Source of the DNA: JALYXI01 sp963795835
GTDB taxonomy: Bacteria; Acidobacteriota; Terriglobia; Bryobacterales; Bryobacteraceae
Reading direction: 5' to 3'
DNA: 64,000 bases
Assembly: GCA_963795835.1 (NCBI GenBank)
Contig: CAWCJC010000012.1
Coordinates: 1 to 64,000 of the forward strand
Below are positions 16,780-26,539 of this stretch, piece after piece. Every line of letters starts with the position of its first letter. Position 1 is the stretch's first letter. The notes under the pieces were generated by a model. The model searched no databases. It was not told the DNA's origin and saw only the letters and a list, made by a program, of their open reading frames with translations. The position numbers were made by a program, and so were the translations under genes.

Positions 16780-18158
16780 GCGGCCTTCTGGTTATGAAGT
16801 TCGGCGGCACCTCCATGGGTTCCGCCGAGCGCATCCGCATCGCGGCGAACCTCATCCTTGACCAGCACGCCATCCGGCCTGTCGTTGCCGTGGTATCCGC
16901 CATGTCAAAAGTGACCGACCTGCTTCTCGACGCAATGAAACACGCCGAAGCTCAGGATTCCGCCGGGCTCCTGGAGTGCATCGACAAAGTACGCGCCAAG
17001 CATCTCGAAGCAGTCGCGGGGCTCGCGCTCGGACCCGAAACCACTCGCGCCGTTGAGGACCTGATCGCCGATTTCGACCGCATCGTCAATGGCATGATGA
17101 TGTTAGGCGAACGCCCGGCCCGCTCCGTCGACGAAGCCGTTGTTCTCGGTGAACGCCTGTCCGCGCTGCTCCTCGCCAGCTTTCTCGGGGACCGCGCTGT
17201 ACCGATCAACTCCGCTGATCTCATCGTTACCGATGGCGTTTTCGGCAACGCCTCCCCGTTTCTCGACAAAACCGCCGTTAAAGCTCAAGCCGCGCTCACT
17301 CCTCTGCTCAATGCGGGGAAAATCCCGATTGCCACCGGCTTCAACGGCGCTACCGTCGATGGCCGTGTCACCACTCTCGGCCGTGGCGGTTCCGATTTCT
17401 CCGCCAGCATCCTCTCCGCCGCGCTCGACGCACAGGAGCTCTGGATCTGGACCGACGTCGACGGCATTATGACCGCTGATCCGCGCCTGGTTCCCGACGC
17501 CCGCGTTCTTGAGGAGCTCAGCTTCAGCGAAGCCGCCGAACTTGCCTATAACGGCGCGAAAGTCCTCCATCCGCGCACGCTCTCGCCACTGATTGAAAAA
17601 CACATCCCCGTCTGGAGCAAGAACAGTTTCGCCCCGGAAAAGCCGGGCACCCGCATCGTCCCCGAACTCACAATTTCCAGCGGCGCCCGCGCAGTCACCT
17701 CCATGCGCCAGGTTTCTCTTATCTCCGTCGAGCCTGCACACGCGGCCCTCAGCGGCGTTCAAGTCATGGCCCGCACCATGGATGCCTTGGCCCGCGCCAA
17801 CATTGAAGTCCTTACTATCTCCGCCTCCAGTTACCGTCAGAGCTTCTGCTTTCTTGTCCGCGATGAAGAGCTCGCGCGCACGGTCGAAGTCCTCGAAGCC
17901 GGCTTAGCGCTGGAGCTCACGCACGGCTATGTCAGCCCACTCGTGATTGATCGGGAGGTCGGCCTCCTAGCGGTGGTGGGTGAGGGGATGCGCGGCACGC
18001 AAGGTCTGGCCGGACGGATCTTCACGGCCATTTCGCGCGAAAACGTCAACATCATGGCCATCGCGCAAGGCTCCAGTGAGCTGACCATCGCGATCGTGGT
18101 CCGTCGTAATGGTCTCGAAAAAGCGGTGCGCGCCGTTCACGCCGAATGCCATCTTTAG
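16776..18158 (+). CDS. lysC: Aspartate kinase
   Basis: A 460-residue monofunctional aspartokinase, the first step of the lysine/threonine/methionine pathway. Kinase core: VMKFGGTSMGS, GERLSA, GRGGSDFSA and WIWTDVDGIMTADPRLV. Two C-terminal ACT domains follow (from about residue 305), including ENVNIMAIAQGSSELTIAIVV, typical of feedback control by amino acids. The TTG start at 16776 overlaps the cmk stop; ATG at 16794 is an alternative that would remove only six residues. No amino-acid biosynthesis neighbours. Confidence 0.93.
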   Translation: MSGLLVMKFGGTSMGSAERIRIAANLILDQHAIRPVVAVVSAMSKVTDLLLDAMKHAEAQDSAGLLECIDKVRAKHLEAVAGLALGPETTRAVEDLIADFDRIVNGMMMLGERPARSVDEAVVLGERLSALLLASFLGDRAVPINSADLIVTDGVFGNASPFLDKTAVKAQAALTPLLNAGKIPIATGFNGATVDGRVTTLGRGGSDFSASILSAALDAQELWIWTDVDGIMTADPRLVPDARVLEELSFSEAAELAYNGAKVLHPRTLSPLIEKHIPVWSKNSFAPEKPGTRIVPELTISSGARAVTSMRQVSLISVEPAHAALSGVQVMARTMDALARANIEVLTISASSYRQSFCFLVRDEELARTVEVLEAGLALELTHGYVSPLVIDREVGLLAVVGEGMRGTQGLAGRIFTAISRENVNIMAIAQGSSELTIAIVVRRNGLEKAVRAVHAECHL

Positions 18159-18215
18159 CAATGTGCCGACAATTCCGGGCCGCGTGCGTAAATCAAGCGG
18201 TTTGCGGAAGCTTGT

Positions 18216-18221
18216 TATAAT
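18216..18221 (+). promoter_or_regulatory. -10 (TATAAT) for the PpiD-like gene
   Basis: Consensus TATAAT 46 bases before the ATG at 18268, with no convincing -35. A ribosome site TAGGAGA (18251-18257) lies before the start, so this gene has an ordinary leader unlike many neighbours. Confidence 0.55.
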
Positions 18222-18267
18222 TAAGGATTCGTATCCTCTACCGTACCCTCTAGGAGATTCCTGTTAC

Positions 18268-20196
18268 ATGTTCGATTTATTTCGCAGCCGCGATAAGGCT
18301 GTGCGCATACTTCTGGGCGCCGTTCTCGTGATCGTCGCGCTTTCCATGGTCACGTACCTGATCCCGGGCAGCGGCTCGGGCGCCATCAGCTCCACGGACA
18401 ATACCATCGCCAAAGTCGGCGACCAGAAGATTACCACTCTGGATGCGCAAAAAGCCATCCAAACCGTGCTGCGTGGCGGCCAGGTTCCGGCGCAGTACCT
18501 GGCGGTCTATGCTCCCCAGATTGTTCAACAGCTGATTACAGACCGTGCCATGGTCTACGAAGCCAAGGCCCAGGGAATTCGCATCTCCGATGAAGACGTA
18601 AATGTCGCGATCCAGAACCAATTGCCTGCTGGCTTTTTTCAGGATGGAAAGCTGGTGAAGAAAGACGAGCTGGAGAGCGCGCTTTCGCAGCAGAACATGA
18701 CGATTGCGGACTTGAAGGCGGATATTGAGCGCCAGATGCTGGTTGCGCGCTTGCGGGACATCGCTCTTGAAGGTACCGTGGTCTCCCCCAAGGAAGTGGA
18801 AGCCGAGTTCCGCAAACGCAATGAAAAGGCCAAGATCGAATACGTGATTCTTACTCCCGCCAAGTTCGAATCCGAGGTGAAAGTGGACGACGCGGCCATG
18901 CGCGATTACTACGCCAAGAACAAACAGCAGTTCCAGGTCCCGGCGAAAAAGAGCATTGCATACCTGGTTTTTGATCCCGTGACGCTCGAAGCTTCCATCC
19001 CGATGACCGACGAAGACCTGCGCCGCGAGTACAACGCCAACATGGACCGGTATCGCGTTCCGGAGCGCGCCCAGGCCCGCCACATTCTGCTCATGACGCA
19101 CGCCGATAAGAACGACGATGCTGCGGTGAAAGCGAAAGCGGAAGCGCTTTTGAAGCAGGTGAAGAATGGCGGAGATTTCGCAGCGATCGCGAAAGCCAAT
19201 TCGCAGGATCCGGGTTCTGCTGCCAAGGGCGGCAATCTCGATTGGGTCACCCGCGGCCAGATGGTGAAGCCTTTCGAGGACGCCGTTTTCTCGCTGAAGC
19301 CGAACGAGATTAGCGACCTGGTGAAAACTCAATACGGCTACCACATCGTTCAGGTCACCGCGAAAGAACAGGCGCATCTTCGCACCTTTGAAGAGATCAA
19401 GCCGGAACTGGAAAAGAATTACCGCAAACAGCGCATGAACGATTTTATGGTCAAGCTCGGCGAAAAGGCCGATGTCGCGCTCCGCAAAGATCCTTCACAT
19501 CCGGAAAAGGCCGCCGCCGAAGTTGGGCAACCGTTGCAACATGCCGACAATGTAGTTCCCGGCGAGCCCCTGCCCTTGATCGGCGTCAGCAAAGAGGTGG
19601 ACCAGGCGATCATGGGGCTGAATAAGTTCGAGGTTTCGTCGCCCGTGGTTGCGGGAGGCAAAGTGGTGATTGTGGACGTCATGAACGTGATCGCCCCGCA
19701 TCAGGCGAGCTTTGAAGAGGCGCAACCCGCTATCCGCACCAATTTGCAGGCGCAGGCCCTCGACGTCACTCTTACCCGGAAAGCTTCCGACCTGCTCGCC
19801 AAAGCAAAAGAGATGAATGGCGACCTCGCCAAGGCCGCGAAGTCCATGGGTCTCGATGTTAAGACCTCCACAGATTTCGATCGCGCTGGAGCAGTGGAAG
19901 GTGTCGGTTCCGCCTCCGTGGTGACCGATGCCTTTGTTAAGCCCGTGGGAACGGTTTTCGGCCCCATCAGCGCGCAAGGAAATCGCGTAATCGCCAAAGT
20001 AGTCAGCCGTTCTGAGGCAAATATGGCGCAGCTCGCCGCGAACAGCGCGTCAATCCGCGATGAGATTAAATCGAAGCGCGCGCGCGAACGAAACACCATC
20101 TTCGAAGCCGGCGTGCGCCGCCATCTCACCGACGACGGCAAAATCAAGATCAACCAACCGGCGATCGACCGCATTGTACAGAGTTACCGGTCTTAA
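18268..20196 (+). CDS. PpiD/SurA-like periplasmic peptidyl-prolyl isomerase
   Basis: A 642-residue membrane-anchored folding factor. A single N-terminal membrane segment (AVRILLGAVLVIVALSMVTYLI) is followed by a SurA_N-like chaperone region with KVGDQKITTLDAQ and a parvulin (PpiC) rotamase domain: ARHILLMTH, GGDFAAIAKANSQDPGSA, GNLDWVTRGQMVKPFEDAVF and YGYHIVQV. A long C-terminal helical region resembles PpiD. It would help outer-membrane and periplasmic proteins fold. ATG 18268 was chosen for its membrane anchor and AGGAG site; the open frame starts earlier (18109) inside lysC. Confidence 0.9.
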   Translation: MFDLFRSRDKAVRILLGAVLVIVALSMVTYLIPGSGSGAISSTDNTIAKVGDQKITTLDAQKAIQTVLRGGQVPAQYLAVYAPQIVQQLITDRAMVYEAKAQGIRISDEDVNVAIQNQLPAGFFQDGKLVKKDELESALSQQNMTIADLKADIERQMLVARLRDIALEGTVVSPKEVEAEFRKRNEKAKIEYVILTPAKFESEVKVDDAAMRDYYAKNKQQFQVPAKKSIAYLVFDPVTLEASIPMTDEDLRREYNANMDRYRVPERAQARHILLMTHADKNDDAAVKAKAEALLKQVKNGGDFAAIAKANSQDPGSAAKGGNLDWVTRGQMVKPFEDAVFSLKPNEISDLVKTQYGYHIVQVTAKEQAHLRTFEEIKPELEKNYRKQRMNDFMVKLGEKADVALRKDPSHPEKAAAEVGQPLQHADNVVPGEPLPLIGVSKEVDQAIMGLNKFEVSSPVVAGGKVVIVDVMNVIAPHQASFEEAQPAIRTNLQAQALDVTLTRKASDLLAKAKEMNGDLAKAAKSMGLDVKTSTDFDRAGAVEGVGSASVVTDAFVKPVGTVFGPISAQGNRVIAKVVSRSEANMAQLAANSASIRDEIKSKRARERNTIFEAGVRRHLTDDGKIKINQPAIDRIVQSYRS

Positions 20197-20199
20197 ATC

Positions 20200-20833
20200 A
20201 TGGATCTGCTCAAGACGCTGATCCACCCGCGCGAGCTGGTGCATCTGATCATCTCGTTTTCAGGATGGCTGGTTTATGCCGCGCTTTTTGCCGTGGTTTT
20301 CGCCGAAACCGGCTTGCTGGTCGGTTTCTTTCTCCCTGGTGATTCGCTGCTTTTCACGCTCGGCGTTTTTTGCAGCACAGGCGAACTCAATCATCGCCAT
20401 CGTACTGCCCCTGCTGATTGCCGCGGCTGTGATTGGTGACACCACCGGGTTTTTCCTCGGCCGGGCAGCCGGACCCCGGGTCTTCAGCCGTCCGAAGAGC
20501 CGTCTCTTCAATCCACAACACCTGCGCGATACTGAAGCCTTTTACGCCAAGCACGGCGGCAAGACGCTCATCTATGCGCGCTTCGTGCCAATTATCCGAA
20601 CGTTCGCTCCCTTCGTCGCTGGCGTTGGAAAGATGCCGTACTCGCGCTTCATCATGTTCAGCATCTTTGGCGGCATGGGCTGGGTAGTCTTTATGACGCT
20701 GCTGGGCTATGGCTTAGGCCAGGTTCCTTTGGTGCAGAAGTATTTCGATATCGTGGTGCTTCTGATCATCGCAATCTCCATCGCTCCTGCTGTTCTTCAG
20801 TTTCTGAAGAGCCGCCGCGCCGCCGCCGCTTGA
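20200..20833 (+). CDS. DedA-family membrane protein, split by one extra T
   Basis: A DedA (SNARE-associated/VTT) protein of about 210 residues once the frame is repaired. Motifs: FAETGLLVGFFLPGDSLLF, GDTTGFFLGRAAG, FYAKHGGKTLIYARFVPIIR, TFAPFVAGVGKMPYSRF, and C-terminal helices. DedA proteins take part in membrane lipid flipping or homeostasis, including undecaprenyl-phosphate recycling. The break is at T6 (20366-20371): five T restores LGVFAAQANSIIAIV. It starts three bases after the PpiD-like stop and overlaps the next gene. Confidence 0.88.
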
Positions 20834-21681
20834 TCGCGGTTTTCCGGCATCTGCCGTTCCTGCTGAAACGGACTCTGCTTTCAGCGCTGGACGATGGCTG
20901 CTTCGCTATTGCGAAGGGAGCAGCATACTCATCGCTCCTTTCATTTTTCCCGATCCTCACGTCGGCTGCCACCATTCTGGTGCAGACCAGGGCGGACTTT
21001 GTGGCCAGCAGCATGTCGCAGTTTTTGCAGCAGATTGTGCCACCCGGCAGTGAAGAAATCGTAGTCAACCAATTCCGGATGCGCGGCCAGCGCCCCACCT
21101 CGCTTTTGATCATTGCTGGCATTCTGTCGCTCTGGGCGGCGTCGAGCGTGATCAAGAGTTTGATGGAGGGCTTTCACGCGGCATATCGGACGCCTCGCAG
21201 CCGTTCCTTCCTTCGCGAAACGGGCGTGGCGATCGGCCTGGTGTTCCTGGCCGCTGTGCCGCTGGTGCTGGCTTCCGCCTTGGTTCTATTCGGCGGGGAG
21301 GCCGAGCGCCTGGTTCTAAAAGGGCTTGCGATCGATCCCCTCTTGAACCCGTTGGCGGGGGCGTGGGAGTTGATGAGCCGGATCGCCCGCTATTCGGTGG
21401 CGTTTGCAGCAACGGCCACGCTCACCGCGATGCTGTACTACTTCGGCCCGTACCGGCGGCAGCGATGGTCTCGCGTGTGGCCCGGCGCCATTCTGGCAAC
21501 TCTCCTATGGTTGGGCGCGACATCGGGTTTTGCGTGGTACATCCGGAACATCACGAACTACAACGTGCTCTACGGAAGTATCGGGACCGGAATCGCGCTC
21601 CTGGTGTGGATGTACGTGCTATCAGCGATCGCGATTCTGGGGTGCGAATTCAATGCCGAATATGAGCGCATGCTCGCGTAG
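20830..21681 (+). CDS. YihY/UPF0761 (BrkB-like) membrane protein
   Basis: A 283-residue inner-membrane protein of the YihY/virulence-factor BrkB family: GCFAIAKGAAYSSLLSFFPIL, then LWAASSVIKSLMEGFHAAYR, five further membrane segments, and the family end YNVLYGSIGTGIALLVWMYV...GCEFNAEYER. Its function is unsettled in the literature (once annotated RNase BN in error). TTG start overlaps the DedA stop (TTGA), so it is the last gene of the PpiD-DedA-YihY operon. Convergent with the next gene, with three bases between stops. Confidence 0.88.
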   Translation: MIAVFRHLPFLLKRTLLSALDDGCFAIAKGAAYSSLLSFFPILTSAATILVQTRADFVASSMSQFLQQIVPPGSEEIVVNQFRMRGQRPTSLLIIAGILSLWAASSVIKSLMEGFHAAYRTPRSRSFLRETGVAIGLVFLAAVPLVLASALVLFGGEAERLVLKGLAIDPLLNPLAGAWELMSRIARYSVAFAATATLTAMLYYFGPYRRQRWSRVWPGAILATLLWLGATSGFAWYIRNITNYNVLYGSIGTGIALLVWMYVLSAIAILGCEFNAEYERMLA

Positions 21682-21684
21682 CTA

Positions 21685-23766
21685 TTACTTCACGATCTGC
21701 CAGAGATTGCTGTAATCGTCCGTCCAAATACGGAGGTCCGGACGCTTCGCGATCGGCACGGAAAAGCTCTTGAGACTCGCGCGATCCAGATATCCAGGGC
21801 GGGCTGTGACCAGAACCCATGACGAAGCGGAGATGTCGCCGGCGTCCTCCGAGTCGTTATCGATCTGCAGCACTTGCTTGCCGAAAGCGTGTGCCTCCTG
21901 ATCCACAATCGGGGCGAGATCGAGATAGCGGTTCGAGATATGCACGGCCAGGACGCCATCAGGCTTGAGTTGCCGGAAGTATACGGCGAAAGCCTCGCGA
22001 GTGAGCAGATGAACGGGGATGGAATCGCTCGAAAATGCATCCACGGCGAGCACGTCGAAGTTTTGAACGGGTTCGCGCTCCAGCGAGAGACGGGCATCCC
22101 CGAGAACGGTCTGTACCTGGGCGGGAGAGTCCGCCAGGTAAGTGAACTGCCGCTTGGCGATGTCGATGACCAGAGGGTTGATCTCGTAGTATCGATACAC
22201 ATCCCCTGCCTTTCCATAAGCCGCGATGGTGCCGGTTCCCAGCCCGACAACGCCGACTTTCAACGGGCCCTTGATGCTGAGGTCGCGAAGCAGCAACCCG
22301 ATGCCGGAGCGCGGTCCGTAGTACGTAGTGGGCTCATGGCGCCGCACGGGGTCTAAAAATTGTTCGCCATGGTTGATGGTGCCGTGCGTGAGTTCGCGCA
22401 AGGCGTCCTGATCGGCTGATTTAGGCTGATCGTTCACGCGCAACGCGCCATAGAAGTTGCGGACCAGCAATACAGCCCCTGTCACGACGGTGCGGGTTTC
22501 GCGAAAAAGAAACACGGCAAGCCAGACAGTCGCGGCAATGCCCGCCAGCCGGATGATCCGGCGCGGCGAGTTCCAACTGCGGCCCACCGGTTGTTCCTTG
22601 TAAGAAACGAGTAGTACCGAGATCGCGCAAATTACGATGGAAATCGGGAATTCGTAGGCAGCATTGAAGATACGCGGGGCCAGGAACGCGACAAACAAGC
22701 CGCCTATGGCGCCCCCGACGGCGGTCATCAGGTAGAATCCGGTCAGGAAACGAGCCGCGGGTTTGATTCGGGCCAACTCACCGTGGCAAACCATGCAAAC
22801 AACGAAAAGCGCGCTTGCGAAAATAGCGATCTGTTGACGAAACGGAAATTCCCCTAGTTTGTTAAACAAGTTCAGCGCAAGCATCACCAGTGCCGCAGGG
22901 AAGAGCGGGAGGAAGAGAACTCGGCGGTACCAGAAGGAGCTCTCAAAGCAAAGGATGAAAGAGAGAAGATAAAGCGCCAGCGGCAGAATCCAGAGGAACG
23001 GAATGGAAGCGACGTTCTGCGACAGGTGATTCGTTACTGCCAACAACAAGGCCGATGCCGATCCCGCCAGCGCCAGCCAGAGTAGATAGTCCTTCCATTG
23101 GGGCGACGGCGCCGACAAATCGGTGCTGTGTTCGGTGAAGACGGTTGCATTGCGCGATCGAAACGCGGTCCAGCCGCAGATCGCCGCAAAGGCCACGTAG
23201 CCGATTGACCAACTCCAGGCTTGTTGTCTGCCGGTGAGCCTCGGTTCGATCAGAAACGGATAGCTCAATAACGCCAGCATGGAGCCGAAATTGGAAAGCG
23301 CGAACAGACGATAGGGAACCGTGCCGGCATAGGTTCGCGAGAGCCATGATTGCAGCAGAGGACTGGTGGAAGAGAGCAGCAGATACGGCAGCCCTATAGT
23401 TGCCCCGAGCAGCCCCAGGATTCGGAACAGCGGGTCGTCCGAACCGGCAGGTTTCCACCAGGCGGAGGGAATGATGGGCAGCGTCAAGACACTTAAGGCA
23501 AGCAACGCAATATGCAGCCAGGCCAGCGTCTGCGGCCGCTCAAACCGGGTAGCGGCGTGGGCATATGTGTATCCGAGCAGAAGCGCGATCTGAAAAAACA
23601 GCATGCACGTAGTCCAGACCGCGGCCGAGCCGCCGAACCAGGGCAGGATCTGTTTTGCGATCAGCGGCTGCACTTCGAACAACAGAAACGCACTGATAAA
23701 AATAGTGGAAGCAAAGACGGCCAGAGAGGGCCGCCGGTCAGTTGTAAGCGGCAATGCCTGTGACAC
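21685..23766 (-). CDS. Membrane-anchored spermidine-synthase-like protein
   Basis: About 693 residues. The N-terminal two thirds form a multi-spanning membrane domain (FISAFLLFEVQPLIAKQILPW and many later helices); the C-terminal third is a spermidine synthase-type methyltransferase fold: VGVVGLGTGTIAAYG, YRYYEINPLVIDIA, LGDARLSLE, VLAVDAFSSDSIPVHLLT. This fused architecture is common, but substrates are mostly unproven. ATG 23808 would overlap the upstream acyl-CoA dehydrogenase by 71 bases, so GTG 23764-23766 is preferred (29-base overlap, in a different frame); a TTG four codons further in is also possible. Confidence 0.82.
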   Translation of the reverse strand: MSQALPLTTDRRPSLAVFASTIFISAFLLFEVQPLIAKQILPWFGGSAAVWTTCMLFFQIALLLGYTYAHAATRFERPQTLAWLHIALLALSVLTLPIIPSAWWKPAGSDDPLFRILGLLGATIGLPYLLLSSTSPLLQSWLSRTYAGTVPYRLFALSNFGSMLALLSYPFLIEPRLTGRQQAWSWSIGYVAFAAICGWTAFRSRNATVFTEHSTDLSAPSPQWKDYLLWLALAGSASALLLAVTNHLSQNVASIPFLWILPLALYLLSFILCFESSFWYRRVLFLPLFPAALVMLALNLFNKLGEFPFRQQIAIFASALFVVCMVCHGELARIKPAARFLTGFYLMTAVGGAIGGLFVAFLAPRIFNAAYEFPISIVICAISVLLVSYKEQPVGRSWNSPRRIIRLAGIAATVWLAVFLFRETRTVVTGAVLLVRNFYGALRVNDQPKSADQDALRELTHGTINHGEQFLDPVRRHEPTTYYGPRSGIGLLLRDLSIKGPLKVGVVGLGTGTIAAYGKAGDVYRYYEINPLVIDIAKRQFTYLADSPAQVQTVLGDARLSLEREPVQNFDVLAVDAFSSDSIPVHLLTREAFAVYFRQLKPDGVLAVHISNRYLDLAPIVDQEAHAFGKQVLQIDNDSEDAGDISASSWVLVTARPGYLDRASLKSFSVPIAKRPDLRIWTDDYSNLWQIVK

Positions 23767-24907
23767 GCTCTCCAATAACGAGGGCGTGGATGTGGTCCGT
23801 TCCCTCATACGTCTTGACTGTTTCCAGATTGCATAGATGCCGCATTATAGGATATTCGTCCGTGACGCCATTTGCGCCCAGAAGGTCGCGGCTGACTCGG
23901 GCGGCGTCGAGGGCGATAGCGGTGTTGTTGCGCTTCAGCATCGAAACATGAGCAGGTTGCAGCTTGCCTTTGTCTTTCAGCCTTCCGCAGTGCAAAGCCA
24001 AAAGTTGGGCTTTCGAAATATCGGAAATCATGTCGGCTAACTTCAGTTGAACCAGCTGGTGAGACGCCAGCGGTTTGCCTTCGAATTGCTTTCGCGTGAG
24101 CAGGTAATCGCGAGCGGTGACGAAGCAATCCTGGGCCGCGCCGATTACACCCCAGCCGATCCCGAAGCGCGCCTGGGACAGGCAGGAGAGCGCGGCCTTC
24201 AATCCAGCGGCTTCCGGCAATCGATTCGATTCGGGCACACGGCAATCGGAAAGGGCCAGGCTGGAAGTAACCGACGCGCGCATCGACATCTTGCCATGAA
24301 TATCGCTGCTCGAGAAACCCGGCGTTCCGCGCTCCACAAGAAAACCGCGAACGCCTTCGTCGGTCTGGGCCCAGATCACGGCAACGGCTGCCACGGACCC
24401 GTTCGTGATCCAGGTTTTTTCTCCATTCAGAATCCAATCCGCTCCCTCCCGCTGAGCAAAGGTCCGCATTCCGGCTGGGTTGGACCCGAAATCGGGCTCC
24501 GTCAACCCGAAGCAGCCGATCGCAGCACCCGATTGCAACTGGGGCAGCCAGCGCCGCTTCTGCTCTTCCGACCCGTATTTCCAGATGGGGAACATCACAA
24601 GCGCTCCCTGGACAGAGACAAAGCTGCGAATTCCCGAATCGCAACGCTCCACTTCCTGCATCAGCAGCCCGTATTCTACTTGGCTCATGCCGGCGCAACC
24701 GTAACCTTCCAGGTTGGCGCCGAGAAAGCCCAATTCCCCCATCTCCGGGATGATCTCCGACGGGAAACGCCCTTCCCGGTAGCACTCCCGAATGAGCGGA
24801 GCAACCCGACCCTGAACAAAGCTTCTCGCGCTGGAGCGGACAAGCTTTTCCTGCTCCGAGAGTTCGTCGTCAATTTGCAGATAGTCCAGACTGCCCGGCG
24901 CTCGCAT
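23738..24907 (-). CDS. gcdH: Acyl-CoA dehydrogenase, glutaryl-CoA dehydrogenase-like
   Basis: A 389-residue FAD-dependent acyl-CoA dehydrogenase. The fold is complete: helical N-terminus, CFGLTEPDFGSNPAGM (FAD/substrate site), WILNGEKTWITNGSVA, RFGIGWGVIGAAQDC, LLGANGVTDEYPIMRHL, and the catalytic base Glu in ETVKTYEGTDHIHALVIG. The YEGT motif and the ending resemble glutaryl-CoA dehydrogenase, which oxidises and decarboxylates glutaryl-CoA to crotonyl-CoA in lysine/tryptophan breakdown. No electron-transfer flavoprotein or lysine-degradation genes are adjacent, so the substrate remains inferred. Confidence 0.88.
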   Translation of the reverse strand: MRAPGSLDYLQIDDELSEQEKLVRSSARSFVQGRVAPLIRECYREGRFPSEIIPEMGELGFLGANLEGYGCAGMSQVEYGLLMQEVERCDSGIRSFVSVQGALVMFPIWKYGSEEQKRRWLPQLQSGAAIGCFGLTEPDFGSNPAGMRTFAQREGADWILNGEKTWITNGSVAAVAVIWAQTDEGVRGFLVERGTPGFSSSDIHGKMSMRASVTSSLALSDCRVPESNRLPEAAGLKAALSCLSQARFGIGWGVIGAAQDCFVTARDYLLTRKQFEGKPLASHQLVQLKLADMISDISKAQLLALHCGRLKDKGKLQPAHVSMLKRNNTAIALDAARVSRDLLGANGVTDEYPIMRHLCNLETVKTYEGTDHIHALVIGERVTGIAAYN

Positions 24908-25011
24908 CTTTGCTCCGATGTTAACAGGACTACTAGTACTTTTCCGTATTCCACCAGTGGTTTGGCGCGGGCTATGTTTGGCCTTGTAATGATGATGAAG
25001 CGTGAATTTCG

Positions 25012-25017
25012 TATACT
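25012..25017 (+). promoter_or_regulatory. -10 (TATACT) of the polysaccharide operon
   Basis: TATACT 36 bases before the ATG at 25054, with GGAAGG as ribosome site at about 25041-25046. No clear -35. It would drive the two lipid-carrier sugar transferases. Confidence 0.45.
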
Positions 25018-25053
25018 GAGGAGGTCTTCACGGCTTGCCCGGAAGGCGCTTTC

Positions 25054-26529
25054 ATGACCGTATTGCTTTGGCTTGGGTTAGTCTCGTTTGCGATTTCGCT
25101 CATCCTGACGCCCATTTTTCGCGACGTTTTCCGTTCCTACGGCGTAGTGGACAAGCCAGACAAGACGCGGAAACTCCACAAATATCCTATTCCACGCGTT
25201 GGCGGGATTGCAATTGCAACTGCCTATGTTGCTTGTTTCTTTGTAGTTCCGCTCATTACACGGACTCCGTTCAACGAACAGCTTTCGCTTGTGCTCAGCT
25301 TGCTCCCTGCCGTCGGAGTCATCTTCGCGGTTGGGATTATCGATGATCTCTTCGGCCTGAAACCGTGGCAAAAATTACTAGGCCAGTTAGCCGGTGCCTG
25401 TCTGGCATATTTCTCCGGCGTCCGCGTCATGGACGTCGTCGGCTTTTCTACGCAGGACTGGTGGAGCTTGCCGGTGACAGTTTTGTGGCTCCTGACATGT
25501 ACGAATGCGTTCAATCTGGTGGACGGGATGGACGGTTTAGCGGCGGGCGTTGGTCTATTCGCGACGCTGACAATCTTTATCGCGGCCCTGCTGCATGGCA
25601 ATATGCCGCTTGCCCTGGCCACGTTTCCCCTTGCCGGTTGCCTGCTTGGTTTTCTTTGTTACAACTTTAATCCCGCAACAATTTTCCTTGGCGATTCCGG
25701 TTCGTTGCTAATCGGGTTTTTACTAGGCTGCTATGGCGTGATCTGGAGCCAGAAATCCGCAACGCTGCTCGGAATGACAGCCCCCATGATGGCCGTTTCA
25801 ATTCCGCTGATCGATGTCGCCCTGGCAATTGTACGGCGCACCATTCGGCGTCAGCCGATTTTCTCCGCCGATCGCGGCCATATTCATCACCGGCTCCTCG
25901 ATCGGGGTCTCACGCCTCGGCGAGCGGTTCTTGTTCTCTACGGGATCTGTAGCCTGGTTGCGACGTTCTCGTTGCTTCAGAGCCTTTCGCATAACGACCG
26001 GGTCTCCGGCGTCATCATTCTCGCGTTCTGCGCAGTGGCATGGGCGGGAATCCAATATTTGGGTTACGCCGAGTTCAGCGTCGCTGGCCGGATGCTGTTT
26101 AGTGGAAACTTCCCAAGAACTTTGAAGGCGCAGTTGGATTTGCACAATTTCGATAAAGATTTGAACTCTGCGTCTTCCATCGACGAATGCTGGCAGGCTC
26201 TTTCGGACGTTTGCTCTAAGTTCGGCTTCCGTTGTGTGCGGATGGAAGTGAATGGACTCTCCTACGAAGGCGCGGAAGTAAGCCATCACCCGGAGAAATT
26301 TTGGACTCTGCGGATCCCGTTGGGCCCTCAGGGGCATGTGGAATTCAGCCGGGAACTGCAATCGTCGAGCCTTTCAACCATTGCCGGACCTTTTGTCGAG
26401 ATTGTACACGCCGGCCTTCTCTCCCGTCTTCGCCACTTTCGCGAACGGACTCCGGTAGGTTTTGGAGAGGACCGCTCCTCAGATCAGCCTTTAGGGTCTG
26501 GCCTTGTGAAATCCGAATCCGGTACGTAA
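25054..26529 (+). CDS. WecA/TagO-like UndP phosphosugar transferase with C-terminal extension
   Basis: A 491-residue membrane enzyme of the MraY/WecA family that moves a HexNAc-1-phosphate from UDP onto undecaprenyl phosphate. Motifs in order: KLHKYPIPRVGG, GIIDDLFGLKPWQK (Asp pair), NAFNLVDGMDGLAAG, FLGDSGSLLIGFLLG, DVALAIVRRTIRRQPIFSADRGHIHHRLL (nucleotide-binding His motif, here quoted to about residue 285). About 170 extra residues follow the last helix (from about residue 320) and form a soluble, GAF-like-looking domain (SIDECWQALSDVCSKFGFRC), absent from ordinary WecA. First gene of the operon, ten bases before the next. Confidence 0.88.
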   Translation: MTVLLWLGLVSFAISLILTPIFRDVFRSYGVVDKPDKTRKLHKYPIPRVGGIAIATAYVACFFVVPLITRTPFNEQLSLVLSLLPAVGVIFAVGIIDDLFGLKPWQKLLGQLAGACLAYFSGVRVMDVVGFSTQDWWSLPVTVLWLLTCTNAFNLVDGMDGLAAGVGLFATLTIFIAALLHGNMPLALATFPLAGCLLGFLCYNFNPATIFLGDSGSLLIGFLLGCYGVIWSQKSATLLGMTAPMMAVSIPLIDVALAIVRRTIRRQPIFSADRGHIHHRLLDRGLTPRRAVLVLYGICSLVATFSLLQSLSHNDRVSGVIILAFCAVAWAGIQYLGYAEFSVAGRMLFSGNFPRTLKAQLDLHNFDKDLNSASSIDECWQALSDVCSKFGFRCVRMEVNGLSYEGAEVSHHPEKFWTLRIPLGPQGHVEFSRELQSSSLSTIAGPFVEIVHAGLLSRLRHFRERTPVGFGEDRSSDQPLGSGLVKSESGT

Positions 26530-26539
26530 CCGCTCGGAA

